NCBI RefSeq assembly: GCF_000516985.1
Contig: NW_006917096.1
Span: forward strand, 1,473,606-1,537,605
Length of the DNA: 64,000 nucleotides
From: Pestalotiopsis fici W106-1
Taxonomy: Eukaryota; Ascomycota; Sordariomycetes; Amphisphaeriales; Sporocadaceae
Direction: 5' to 3'
The position numbers and the translations under genes were made by a program. The notes under the pieces are model-generated. The model saw only the letters and a list, made by a program, of their open reading frames with translations, searched no databases and had not been told where the DNA came from. The first letter of the stretch is position 1; the number at the start of each line of letters is the position of its first letter. Of this stretch, positions 11,889 through 21,787 are shown one piece after another.

Positions 11889-12918
11889 CTACCTACGCCT
11901 TTTCCTGTCGTGATCCTCGGTAATTTGAAACATTGGGCAAGTCCCTTGTGGCTGTCGTCCCCTAAGCTCGCCCAGAAGCCAATCCGTCAGATGGACCACC
12001 TTTGCGCCGACGCCCTTGTCCCACTCGCCGCTCTGGTCAACATGCTCAATGGTGTGGCTGATAATCTTGCCCTCGCGATCAAACTCAAAGATGAAGAGGC
12101 CGGTAAACTCGCGCTTGGAGCCGCGCCGCCGGGCGCCGCTAAGGGTCTCGTCGAGCTTTTGCTCCCCTTGCTCCGTCAAGCTGGGATTGTCCTTTTGGTC
12201 CGTCGATGACGACGACGACGACGCCGTCCGCCACTTTACCACGAGCTGCTCCGGGTAGGCGCCCGTGCGCTGCGGCGAAAAGTGCAGCGGCTGCGTCGTC
12301 ATGCGCTCCGAGAGGATCTCAATCTTGAGGTTGCCGATTATGGGCACCCTGTTCCACGCAATCGGCGACGTCCACACGGCCGCCGTGTAGGCTACGCGGC
12401 CCGACACCGTCGGCAGGTAAGGGTGGGTGGAGGGGAAGAGGTGGAGGGAGATGTTGGGCGAGAGAATCTCCTGCGGCAGTGGCGTCTGCAGGACCGTTGG
12501 GAGGCGCTTTTGCAGAATGCGCAGAGCTACATAATTTATATACAGGTCAGACAATGTAGTGTCGAGTGTATACAGATTGGAGGTTCAACATACTCTTTCC
12601 TAGCTTGACCTTGCGCTCATTCTCCGGATTCTTGGGATCCAGGCCCTGAGGCCGGTCGCGGAGTGGATTGGTCGAATCGAACCATATCGGCGCAAGGTCT
12701 TTTTGAGTGAGCGGCACTGGCGGCTGCGCAGACGAAGAAGTAGTGGGTAATGTCGTGAGCGACTTGGAAGTAGTAGTGGAAGGAATGGAAGTTATCACCG
12801 GGCCGGCCGAGGCAAAATAGGGCAGAGCGGTCGTCCTCCAGGCGGCGGCCCTACTCGATCTCGAGCCCGAGCTCAGTATATAGGACGGCGACCGTACGAG
12901 GCTGCTGGAAAGGGACAT
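11889..12918 (-). CDS. Conserved fungal protein, probably mitochondrial, unknown function
   Basis: Two exons (12918-12594 and 12526-11889, intron 67 bp) encode 320 residues. The first 70 residues are rich in Ser, Arg and Ala with almost no acidic residues, like a mitochondrial presequence. The junction restores KLGKTLRILQKRLPTVLQ. Conserved-looking segments follow: PLPQEILSPNISLHLFPSTH, VSGRVAYTAAVWTSPIAWNR, and FTGLFIFEFDREGKIISHTI with EHVDQSGEWD. The last two strands, an acidic turn and a final WLLGEL helix recall NTF2/SnoaL-like folds, but this is an impression, not a match. A polyserine insertion lies near residue 205. I recognise the type as a conserved ascomycete protein but cannot name a function. 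Confidence 0.8.
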
Positions 12919-14509
12919 CGGTCCGGCGCCTTGCGGGCAGTTGGATGTTGGGAGAGTGTCATCAACACGAATAGGGCGCTTGCAAGATGGCCTGCATTGG
13001 GGGGGTCCTTGGCTAAGTCAAATGGTTGCGTGATCACTCAGGAAAGCATAAGCAGAAACTTTTTGGGATGTGTGTGAAGGAATGACAATGATGTAAGTGA
13101 AGCTTTGTCCCGACAAATTTCGGTACACATTTGAATAGCAATGGGCTGACTGGGCTGTTGGAGAGCTGGAAGGCCGGGGGGTCCCCCGCTGTCAAGCTCC
13201 CGAACGACTGGGTCTCAGGAAAGTTCTAGACAGGGATCTTCTTCAGCGTTTGAATCCACTAGAGCTGTAGCATGCTCAGTATTGGATTCTGGAAAGAAGA
13301 AATGGAGACAAGTTTGTTCTACGGAATACTAGAGTAGTGTATTATTATAGTTTCACCGAATGATTATCTGATGAACAATGCTTGGCTCAAGGTAAAGAAA
13401 GAGTATTATATAGAGAGAGTGAGATTACTTATACTGCTGTCTTTTTCGTCCTAGCTCTCAACAAATAAGCAATATTAAATGGACAAAGACGGTGACTTTG
13501 TATATTCATGCCATCATCGTAATGCAAATAAGGACTGAAAGTATAGTGACGGATATCAATTATGCCTAGGCCAATCATGGCGTGCCTTACATACCAGTTC
13601 AACTGTTTAGCAGCTTTGAATGCTATTTCTCTTCTTGTCTGCGTAATGGCACTTGGTGAAAGAGGAAGTGATCAAAGAAATGACGTATTCCCGTATCTTT
13701 GAAAAGAGTCACGTTCATGGTGAATCAATGTTAACTTGTAGAGTGAATAGAAAGGAAACCCGGTGCCTGCTGTCGTCAGCTGGTTCATCGCTGATCCACT
13801 GCCCTGTGACAACCCCAGGTGTTGGTACTCCCCACCTCCCCTTTCTCTGTTCAAGGCCAGGCTTACGCCTCATGACTTCTCTCCCCTATGTATGAGCGAG
13901 GTGGCCAACAAACAGGCGGCACTCCGTGCCTGTAGCCTACAAGGTAGGTAACGCAGGTAGGGTAAACTGGGTGTAATACTTTGGGCAGCCTGCAGAGCCA
14001 GGCGAAAAAAGGTGTCTGTCAGCCACAAGGGCTTTAGGCTCAAGAAGGGGATCGGCGCCTCATTGTTATCGCAGCGATACCTAGATACGCTAGAGGGGCC
14101 CCCAACCGAACCAATTACGCCGCTGCTTTGACCAAGGCTGTGCTGGTTGATACCTTAAACTGGGTGCTGTTATTTAGCGCCTCTCACTGCTCTGATCTCC
14201 TTGACGCTCCTTGACGCAGTGTCAAGTCCAAGTGTGTGCGTGTGTGTGTGCCTGTCTGTCTCTTTTAATCCTCCCTCTAATCGATCGACCGCCAACTGAC
14301 GACATCTCCGAATCACTCCTCAGTGCATCGCCAACCCATCACCAAAACACACACGAATCAAAGGGCCTCCTCAGTCGCTTTCCATCAAACAGAAGCATTT
14401 ACTTTGCCTTTGTGCTTTGCAGTTACCGGGCCCGTCGTCGCTTGTCCCGTTCCCCTCTACTTTTCCATTTTACCAACCTCACCGGCCCAAGAAAGCCTTC
14501 ACCGCGAAG
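12919..14509. promoter_or_regulatory. Divergent promoter region, mitochondrial protein / ypt1
   Basis: About 1.6 kb lies between two divergent genes. A (GT)n-rich tract occurs at about 14232-14250, followed by CT-rich sequence up to the ypt1 start, which is usual for strongly expressed fungal genes. No gene was recognised. Confidence 0.5.
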
Positions 14510-15967
14510 ATGAATCCTGAGTAGTACGTCCACGTCCACCTCGGCGCCATTCACCGTGCCCTCATGCTGCCATCGTCGTCGTCGTCGACACACCTCCAGA
14601 ACATCAAGCTGACTAACCATCTTTAGAGTTCTTTCTTTCAACCATGCTGCCCCTCGCGGCTGGTTGCCCCTCCGGTCCTACAGTTCTGCGGCTGCGCGTG
14701 GCTTGTGGTTGCCCCTCCGGCTCTCCAAGTGGGAGAGCAAGTTGACACACCCGGATGGATCTATTCGAGCACATTCTTTTTACATTCGCCATCTCCTGCG
14801 ACCTTCCCCGGCTCCATCACACCCAAGTCCAGTTCAATACGACTTGAGAGCACCCCATCAAAAACACGATGGCCAGCAACAAGCATCGCGGCAAGGCCGC
14901 TCCTGATCGTCTGGGCGGCAACTTTGTTGTGGTTGATGTTCACCACGAGGAAGATGATCCCGAATACTCCCAATATGCTCAGGATCGCGCCCTCAACAAT
15001 CTGCGCCAGCCTTATCCGCAGACCTCCGACGCTCTGCCCTACAAGAACGACGACCTTGCAAAGCGTGCCAAGGCTCTTCTTCAGAAATCCCCACTCGCGT
15101 ATGATGATGATGAGGGCATTTGTCAAGCGCCATAGCCAGATTGGAAATGATGCTGACCATACTTTTGCTTAGATACGACTACCTCTTCAAGCTTCTCCTG
15201 ATCGGAGACTCCGGTGTCGGAAAGTCTTGTCTGCTGCTCCGTTTCGCCGACGACACATACACCGAGTCTTACATCTCCACGATTGGTGTTGACTTCGTAA
15301 GTATCGCAAATCAATATGCTTGGGGTATTATTTGCGTGCTAACCTGGTCCTTCAGAAAATCCGCACCATCGAGCTCGACGGCAAGACTGTCAAGCTCCAG
15401 ATCGTAAGCCTTGACCATATCGTCCGCCAGCTAGCTGCATTCAACTGACATGGACCTTAACAGTGGGACACCGCCGGCCAGGAGCGTTTCCGCACCATTA
15501 CTTCCTCTTACTACCGTGGTGCCCACGGTATCTGCGTTGTCTACGATGTGACCGACATGGACTCTTTCAACAACGTCAAGCAGTGGCTTCAGGAGATTGA
15601 CCGCTACGCCACCGAGGGCGTCAACAAGCTCCTTGTTGGTAACAAGAGCGATATGTCCGACAAGAAGGTTGTCGAGTACACTGTGGCAAAGGTAAGAACT
15701 TCAACTTGCTGCATATTCATGCATCTTAGCACCTCTAGCTCAATATTCGAATGCTTACACTGTTTACAGGAGTTTGCCGACAGCCTTGGCATCCCCTTCC
15801 TGGAGACCTCGGCCAAGAACGCCTCCAACGTCGAGCAGGCTTTCTTGACCATGGCCCGCCAGATCAAGGAGCGCATGGGATCGCAGGCTACGACAAACAC
15901 CAAGCCTGGTGTCCAAGTTGGTCCTGGTCACAGCGTTTCTTCCTCATCCAGCGGTGGTTGCTGCTAA
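14510..15967 (+). CDS. ypt1: Rab GTPase Ypt1 (Rab1), ER-Golgi traffic
   Basis: Canonical exons are 14510-14520, 15173-15296, 15356-15403, 15464-15691 and 15770-15967, giving 202 residues. The 11-nt first exon encodes MNP plus two bases; joined to 15173 it gives MNPEYDYLFK, the standard Ypt1 start. GTP-binding motifs are GDSGVGKS (residues 15-22), WDTAGQE (switch II), NKSD and ETSAK. The C-terminus SGGCC is a double-cysteine geranylgeranylation site. Ypt1 controls vesicle tethering between ER and Golgi and also autophagosome formation. Later introns are 59, 60 and 78 bp. The first, 652 bp, is about ten times longer and contains coding-like sequence, described separately. Identity is certain; the 5' exon choice is where alternatives exist. 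Confidence 0.96.
14869..15135 (+). CDS. Candidate alternative first exon of ypt1 (or nested 88-aa ORF)
   Basis: Inside the long ypt1 intron is an 88-codon ORF with a good start context (A at -3, G at +4) and fungal coding-style codons. It begins [18 protein letters not shown] and is rich in charged and aromatic residues. A donor GTATGA at 15099 leaves codon 77 as GC plus one base. Splicing to the normal ypt1 acceptor at 15172 (74-bp intron with a GCTGACC branch) gives GCA then YDYLFK, exactly in frame with the GTPase. The canonical first exon also ends in phase 2. The predicted product is a Ypt1 form of about 275 residues with 76 extra N-terminal residues. If unspliced, the ORF stops at 15135. 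An acceptor at 14626 could join its 5' UTR to the ypt1 leader. No known family was recognised for the extension. This is inferred from sequence only. Confidence 0.5.
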
Positions 15968-16677
15968 ACGACTTGGATTCTTCTCACGATACCCGCATAC
16001 ACACCTGCATTCGTTGTTTCATTTCTGATTTCACCGGTGTCATTGGCAAATACAGGGTTGCGTAGGGTTGACATGGTTTGGCAATTGGTAGGGACGGATA
16101 ATGATGACTTGTATTCCTCGTTGTACCCTCGGCGGTGTGACGGTGATGACTAGAGAAGACTGGTCTCAAGGTTCTTCCCGGTGGATTGTAATGGCTTCAC
16201 GGATGCTAGTAATCTGAGATTGCCAGCAAACGTCAATCAGAGACGCATACTGACCAAAGTCACGAAGACAACGAACGATATGAGACCGAGAATGCCAGGT
16301 GATGGTTACGTGATGCTGTGCCATGGAGTTTTTGCAGGTCCCCCGTCAGCAACGATGAGACTTGGGTTTTTAGAATTGGCTAATGCCCTATCCGTTTGTG
16401 TTTACAGCTGTTTGGGCAATCTCGCCTTGAGCAAATTTCTTTGCGTGTGTATTCTTGTAGTTATTTCGAGGGTCACTAGAGAGGTGTTTTTTTTTTCTCC
16501 TTGTTTCTATGAATATGTCACCAGAATTATGCATTTGTAAACAGTACCAATTACCAACCGCTTACTGCTTTGTCCACACATTGATTATAGTCTTCTTTCA
16601 TGCTCTCTGGTCAGGAAATGTGTATACCAATATTCCCATCAAATAATAAGTCCAAGAGAATCTCGTGTCTGTCGTTT
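15968..16677. other. Convergent 3' intergenic region
   Basis: It lies between the stop of ypt1 and the stop of the minus-strand O-methyltransferase. It includes a T9 run near 16488 and should hold both 3' UTRs. No gene was recognised. Confidence 0.5.
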
Positions 16678-18494
16678 CTAGACTGCGAGACGACACTCGA
16701 CGACTCCCAAGGCATCAGCCGCACAGCCCTGCCAGATCCGCACAATCTCCAGCCCAGTGGCTTGAACCAGCATCGCAAGCTCTGCCGGCGTCCTCTCCCG
16801 CCCATTGACCATCATCATCATGTTGAGATCCATGAGGTGAGCATGCGCAGCGGCCTGGCCGTAGTTGGCTAACAGTGGAGGGGGCGCTGCGACGGCCGTC
16901 GAGGCATCGCCGTCGAGACTGGTGCGGACCGTCGTGGTTACGATGATGTCTGCAATCAGCAGCCTGGATGAGGCAGTCATGGATTTGGCAATATTGCCGA
17001 GAATGGTGGCGACTTGATTGTCTGGCCAGTCGTGTCTAGGACGTGTCAGGACGTTGAGTCTGAAAAGTTGTTTGTTTCCGCTTGCTCCCAAAAGATGAGA
17101 TGAGGCAGCCATGTTGGTTGGAGAACGTACAAGATATATCTCAGCCAATATACATCAGCGCCCTGAACGGGGTTAGGCATGAAGAAGTCATGGACTGAGA
17201 GCTTGACTTGGCCCGAGTTCAGAGCTTCGGGGTACTTGGACTGCCAAACCGATATCGCCTGCTTGATCACCGGCTCGCGGTCCTGGACAACCAGCTGGAG
17301 AGCTGGGTAGATATCGTGGAGCTGCATGCAAAACGAGCCTGTTCAATCCGAAGATAGGTCAGCTGATGCTTTCAACAAAAGCTTCTTGCTATATTTTTTT
17401 CAGACAAGGACTATTGCTAGAGAAATGGGCAAGAGAAGAATTTGCAGTGCGTACCAATTCCGCCTCCGACATCGACGACTGTTCCAGTACCGAGATCACG
17501 CCAAGGATATGCGCCGAGATAAAAGTGTCCCTGTCCTCTGTCCAGCCCTGCCATGGCCTGATGGAAGAGCAACTTTTCCGGCCGAGCCACCGTTTTCACA
17601 GGGCTACCCGGAATGGCGTCCTTGTCAGAATAGCTGATAATTGATATCTCGTTGTTCTTGAGTCGCGGCCGCCAATCCGTGTCATGAGCCGGCACTTCCT
17701 GATTCATCCAGTCAAACAAGGACAAATCGGTTCTCACAGCTTTTTGAAAGGCAGTCTTCCTGGCCTCGGAATCATGCTGCACTTCAGAACCCTTGACTTT
17801 GACTATGCTCGGTAGATGGTCGCTGGCCGCATAGTGAACCCGTCCCCTGGATTTCCAGCAATGTCAATAGACTACTTTCAACTCGCAGATCTGTATGGGA
17901 TTTACTTCATCATAATATGCGCTCTGAACGCGGGGTCGCCCGCGAGAGTTTCCGAGACGTGGTTATTCGCAAATCGTCTCTCTTCCACTTCCTGGAAAAC
18001 ATGATGAGACACGAGAGCTCTCATGATACGGCCTATTTGCGGATCCCATGATGAGTCGAGAAAGCTTTTACAGTCTTTGCACGACCAAAGGCTATTCCAC
18101 CCAACTTACAAAGCTTGTCTTGCTCCATACCAGCCAGCCGTGCGAGCTCCTCGACATGAACCCCATCGGCCCCGTTGGCCGCGGCAATGATCCCGGCAAT
18201 ATCGTGATCGGCCACAATGTGCAGAGCCCGTGATATCAGATACGAGGTGGACATGTCCACGACGAGTCTGTGAGGTTCCGTGATTAAGCTCTCGACGTGG
18301 CCCATAGCTGCCAGCGCTACCTTGACAGGATCCTGGGCTGTATGTTGTGTCGTACCATTGTACCGTATCTCAACAGCATTTTCGTCCCGAGACTCGCTCT
18401 CCCAACGGGATGCAATGTCGTTGATAGCTGTGGTCAAAAGTTGTAAGACTTTGCGCAGCTGAAGGGCAGCCTCCTTGGGAGTGAGTGCTGACAT
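16678..18494 (-). CDS. Fungal SAM-dependent O-methyltransferase
   Basis: Five exons (18494-18110, 18032-17906, 17846-17455, 17338-17131, 17035-16678) encode 489 residues; introns are 77, 59, 116 and 95 bp. An N-terminal helical dimerisation/winged-helix region runs to about 200 (HVEELARLAGMEQDKLCRIM, then HVFQEVEERRFANN). The SAM-binding glycine motif VVDVGGGIG is at about 294-302. FFMPNPVQGADVYWLRYILH follows, with the probable catalytic base His372 in HDWPDN. This is the plant COMT-like type common in fungal polyketide and other secondary-metabolite pathways; its acceptor substrate cannot be read from sequence. It is transcribed away from a flavin monooxygenase over 1 kb, suggesting a two-gene tailoring module. 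All splice joins restore family motifs. Confidence 0.9.
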
Positions 18495-19496
18495 GGTGGA
18501 TTCCGTCCGTGTTGCCTGGTATGTTTTCTTTTGCTACATAAGGAGATATGTAAAAGTGCTGCGTTTTGAGAATGGAATTCTGAACAGAACATCTCAAAGG
18601 TTCGGTCGGCATGTTAGCCGAAGCCACGCTTCTCACAGCCTGATCGATGTCTGTATCACCAAGCCTCTTTGGAATCTTGTGATCAGCCATGGCTGGCGCC
18701 ATCTTCGCTGGACTTATCGATGATCCCTGCAGTGATAGTATGCCCCCCAACAGGCGCTTGGGTTTGTTATGTTGACCGCGATGGTCTTCTCAGAGCGAGG
18801 CAAGGGGGCCATGCACTTGTAAGCACCAACGCATAACCATAACACGATGCATCATAACATGGCGTTGGAAACCAATAAGAGCATCCGACAATACCAGATA
18901 CAGTCAAAGATCGGCCAAGATATCCATGCCCCGTGATTAAGTGGAAACAAGCCCAAAGCAGTGACCCCCCGCTCGCTTGTCCGAAAGATTCAAGATGGCC
19001 AAACCCCAGAGAATAAGAATACGAGATGTCGACAAAGTGTTTTGCTGCACGAGTATATGTTTTTTTAGTCACAATAACCACGACTACAAGTATTGGTATT
19101 CGACAAAAAACGTTTACTGTGATTGGGAGACTCTGAAAGGGCACTAAAATCTGAGTCATGTTGTAGATAACCATTGTGATAACTGATATGGCGTAGGGGA
19201 GCTGAGAAGGACAAGCAGCTTACCCGCATGAATCAAGGTCTTGGCGTGGCTCAAGATGTGGTGCCCACGAAAGCGGACTCAGAAAACGGAATATTGACAT
19301 TCGCGTAGGGAAAAATGCATACCTGATCCAGGCAGCCTGGTCCTATCAGACATAAGCGAGCATGGCGCACACTCAATATGACACAAGTTGGCCAGGACAA
19401 CAAACATTATATAAAGTCTAGTATCCTCGTGTTGCATATCTTGTCAGTTTCAAATGAACCTCACTGCTGTTGTGTTTGAGATTGTCTGCCATCGAA
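18495..19496. promoter_or_regulatory. Shared divergent promoter, O-methyltransferase / FAD monooxygenase
   Basis: About 1 kb lies between the two divergent starts. Its length and arrangement fit a bidirectional control region, as is common in fungal metabolite clusters. No specific operator was identified. Confidence 0.5.
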
Positions 19497-21359
19497 ATGA
19501 AGCGTGTCGTGATCGTTGGAGCTGGTCCATGTGGACTAGCAGCATTGAAAGAAATGAGGGAAGCTGGACATGAGGCGATTTTGTTTGAAAAGTCGTCAAC
19601 TCTCGGTGGCGCCTTTGCCAGCTCGGCCGTTTATCCAAACTTGCACCTCACAATTTCCAACTGGGCAATGGCATTTTCTGACTTTCCCGATCCCACAAGG
19701 CTACGCTATTCGACAGGCGAGGAGTACTTGCATTATCTGCACAAGTATACTAGTCATTTCGGGCTCGAGCGTTTCATCAAATACGACACCAAAGTTGTAG
19801 GCGCAAGGTTGAATGGGATCACCTGGAATATTGAAACACTTCAAAAGTCCATTCCTGATGACGTCTCGTCATTGGTCGAGGCAGATGCTCTTATCGTTGC
19901 GACTGGAGCCAACCAAGTACCAAAGGATGCCCCAAGCGGACTTGCTGCTTTCAGCGGGAGAATCATACATTCCAGTCATTACGATGAGACATTCAAACGC
20001 GAAGTGGCGAACAACAACCTGCGTGTGCTCGTCGTTGGCGGTGGTGAAAGTGGTTCCGACATATCTGCCGAACTCGGTGAATTGTCGCCAAATGTGACTC
20101 TCTGGCTCAGGAGAGCTGTTTGTGTTGGCCCTCGATACCTCACCAAGGCTAGCGAGATGGGCCAAATTGAAGCCAACAAATCACAAAACTTTCCCGCCAA
20201 TGGTTTTCTCGAAGCAGCTACAACGAACCGCATGAGTGCGGGTCAAAACGCATACGCATACGGCGTCTGGAGGAGGATTCTGTGGCATACGCCAATACTC
20301 AACAAAGCTCTGAGACAAATGTCCTTGGAAGCAACCGAGGCAGACTGGATCATGAATGACCAGGCCACGTACGTGACGAAGAATCAGCGGCTGTGCGAGG
20401 CGATACATGACGGGTATATCGATGTGTTGGTCAGCCCAAATGTGTCAAGTCGGGGGCAAACATGCGAGTTTACTCTCAAGAATGGACGTAAAGTGCAGCG
20501 AGACTTTGATGCCATTGTCCTCTGCACCGGTTATCATTCCGAATTCGGTTGGCTGAAGATCAACGACTTGAGCTCGAATCCCCGGTCTTGGTTTTTGCAT
20601 TGCTTCCCTAAAGGTCTAGGGCAGCGCCTCTTCTTTGTAGGATATGCCCGGCCTCATCAGGGAGGCATTCCTGCCGTGGCTGAGATGCTGTCCCGTTACA
20701 TCGCTTTGCTACTACGTGGTAGCAGAGCCTTGCCTCTTGACTATGCCGACCAGGCACAGCGTGATTCGAAAGCCGCGAGTGAATACTATCATGTCAGTCC
20801 AAACCTCAGAACTTTGGTAGATTACAATGCTTTCATGGAAAGTGTAGCACGGCGCATTGGCTGCGAGCCTAGGCTGCCGGTGACGTGTGTCGCTTTGGTT
20901 CAGCTCAACTTGTTGGCTACGGCGGCGATCGGAGGACGGTGCATCTTGAGCCAAACAAACAGTTCAATCTGGCCAGTACTTGCCCTATGGATGGCAACTG
21001 TGGCAGGATTCTTCCTCTATGATGACGGCCTGCTTATCAAATGGTGGTTCTATCCACAGTGGTCTGTATGGTACCGCCAGCGAGGCCCAGGTGCCAGGCC
21101 GGGGTATCTCTCCCACGTGCTAGGCCGTGTGAGGCTACGGCGATCAACCAAGATAAATGCTGGCTTTGCGTTGCTGGTCGGTTGGAGTATACCGACCTTT
21201 TATCTTCAGCAGGTGTTAAATATGGTTCTCTTTGTGGCGCATGTCATCCTCGAGACACTCGGTCTTCCCTTCCCAAAGGCTTGGGGAGGTTTGTGGCGCC
21301 CCAAGCTTTTCGTTTTGCATGGCAATCCATGGCGGATCACCGATCTTATCAGGCCCTGA
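19497..21359 (+). CDS. Membrane-anchored FAD/NADPH monooxygenase (FMO-like)
   Basis: A single exon encodes 620 residues. The FAD-binding motif GAGPCG is at 8-13, and LGGAF and GEEYLHYL segments follow. A second Rossmann motif GGGESG, for NADPH, is at 181-186. CTGYHSEFG, near 343, corresponds to the FATGY segment of flavin-containing monooxygenases. Such enzymes oxygenate N, S or activated C atoms. Unlike the usual fungal enzyme, residues from about 470 onward contain two or three hydrophobic segments (around SIWPVLALWMATVAGFFLY and FALLVGWSIPTFYLQQVLNM), so the protein is probably membrane-bound at its C-terminus. The start is the first ATG in frame, immediately before the Rossmann strand; an upstream TTG was not used. 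It is a partner of the divergent methyltransferase. The nearby transposon relic suggests an accessory region. Confidence 0.9.
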   Translation: MKRVVIVGAGPCGLAALKEMREAGHEAILFEKSSTLGGAFASSAVYPNLHLTISNWAMAFSDFPDPTRLRYSTGEEYLHYLHKYTSHFGLERFIKYDTKVVGARLNGITWNIETLQKSIPDDVSSLVEADALIVATGANQVPKDAPSGLAAFSGRIIHSSHYDETFKREVANNNLRVLVVGGGESGSDISAELGELSPNVTLWLRRAVCVGPRYLTKASEMGQIEANKSQNFPANGFLEAATTNRMSAGQNAYAYGVWRRILWHTPILNKALRQMSLEATEADWIMNDQATYVTKNQRLCEAIHDGYIDVLVSPNVSSRGQTCEFTLKNGRKVQRDFDAIVLCTGYHSEFGWLKINDLSSNPRSWFLHCFPKGLGQRLFFVGYARPHQGGIPAVAEMLSRYIALLLRGSRALPLDYADQAQRDSKAASEYYHVSPNLRTLVDYNAFMESVARRIGCEPRLPVTCVALVQLNLLATAAIGGRCILSQTNSSIWPVLALWMATVAGFFLYDDGLLIKWWFYPQWSVWYRQRGPGARPGYLSHVLGRVRLRRSTKINAGFALLVGWSIPTFYLQQVLNMVLFVAHVILETLGLPFPKAWGGLWRPKLFVLHGNPWRITDLIRP

Positions 21360-21681
21360 GCGTGGAGAGTCGAGACCACACGGCAGGAGGACGTGAGGAG
21401 GGAGGAAGAATGAATTAACGTTAGCTCTTACGGCCGGCGCGGACGGCCTTTGCCGAAGTATAAAGTAAATAACAACACATCATGAGCTTGGCACCCGGTT
21501 GATTTGTTTTTTTTTTCTTTGCAAGTTGTAATGCTCGAGATATTCCACCCAAAGTTACGGTTTGTGTGTTTGGCAATGAACAAGGTGTTGCAAGACGGAG
21601 GAAATTCAATCATGAAATGTCTGATAATAGGCAACTAATCATTAACATTTGAACCGACCCCTGTCCGCCAGATGACTAAGA
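21360..21681. other. 3' flank of the monooxygenase, up to the transposon relic
   Basis: No gene was recognised. An AG-rich stretch directly follows the stop, and a T9 run lies near 21509. The TA target-site copy of the mobile element is at 21682-21683. Confidence 0.5.
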
Positions 21682-21683
21682 TA

Positions 21684-21714
21684 TAGTGGGGTATCAATTT
21701 TACTCGGTCCACCC
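21684..21714 (+). repeat. Left terminal inverted repeat
   Basis: It begins TAGTGGGGT and pairs with 23075-23105. The first base and two other differences from the right end are C-to-T or G-to-A changes. Confidence 0.85.
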
Positions 21715-21787
21715 ACTTAAAAAGTCGCGTTACGCGTGGTATACGCGACTTACACCTTCTTTTCTTTTTTACCACAACACGTTTAAA

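Noticed and set aside
17834..17910. In-frame stop in the O-methyltransferase (MMK then stop), suggesting a pseudogene
   Set aside because: The stop lies in a 59-bp intron with a TTGAC branch and CCAG acceptor; splicing restores the family sequence.
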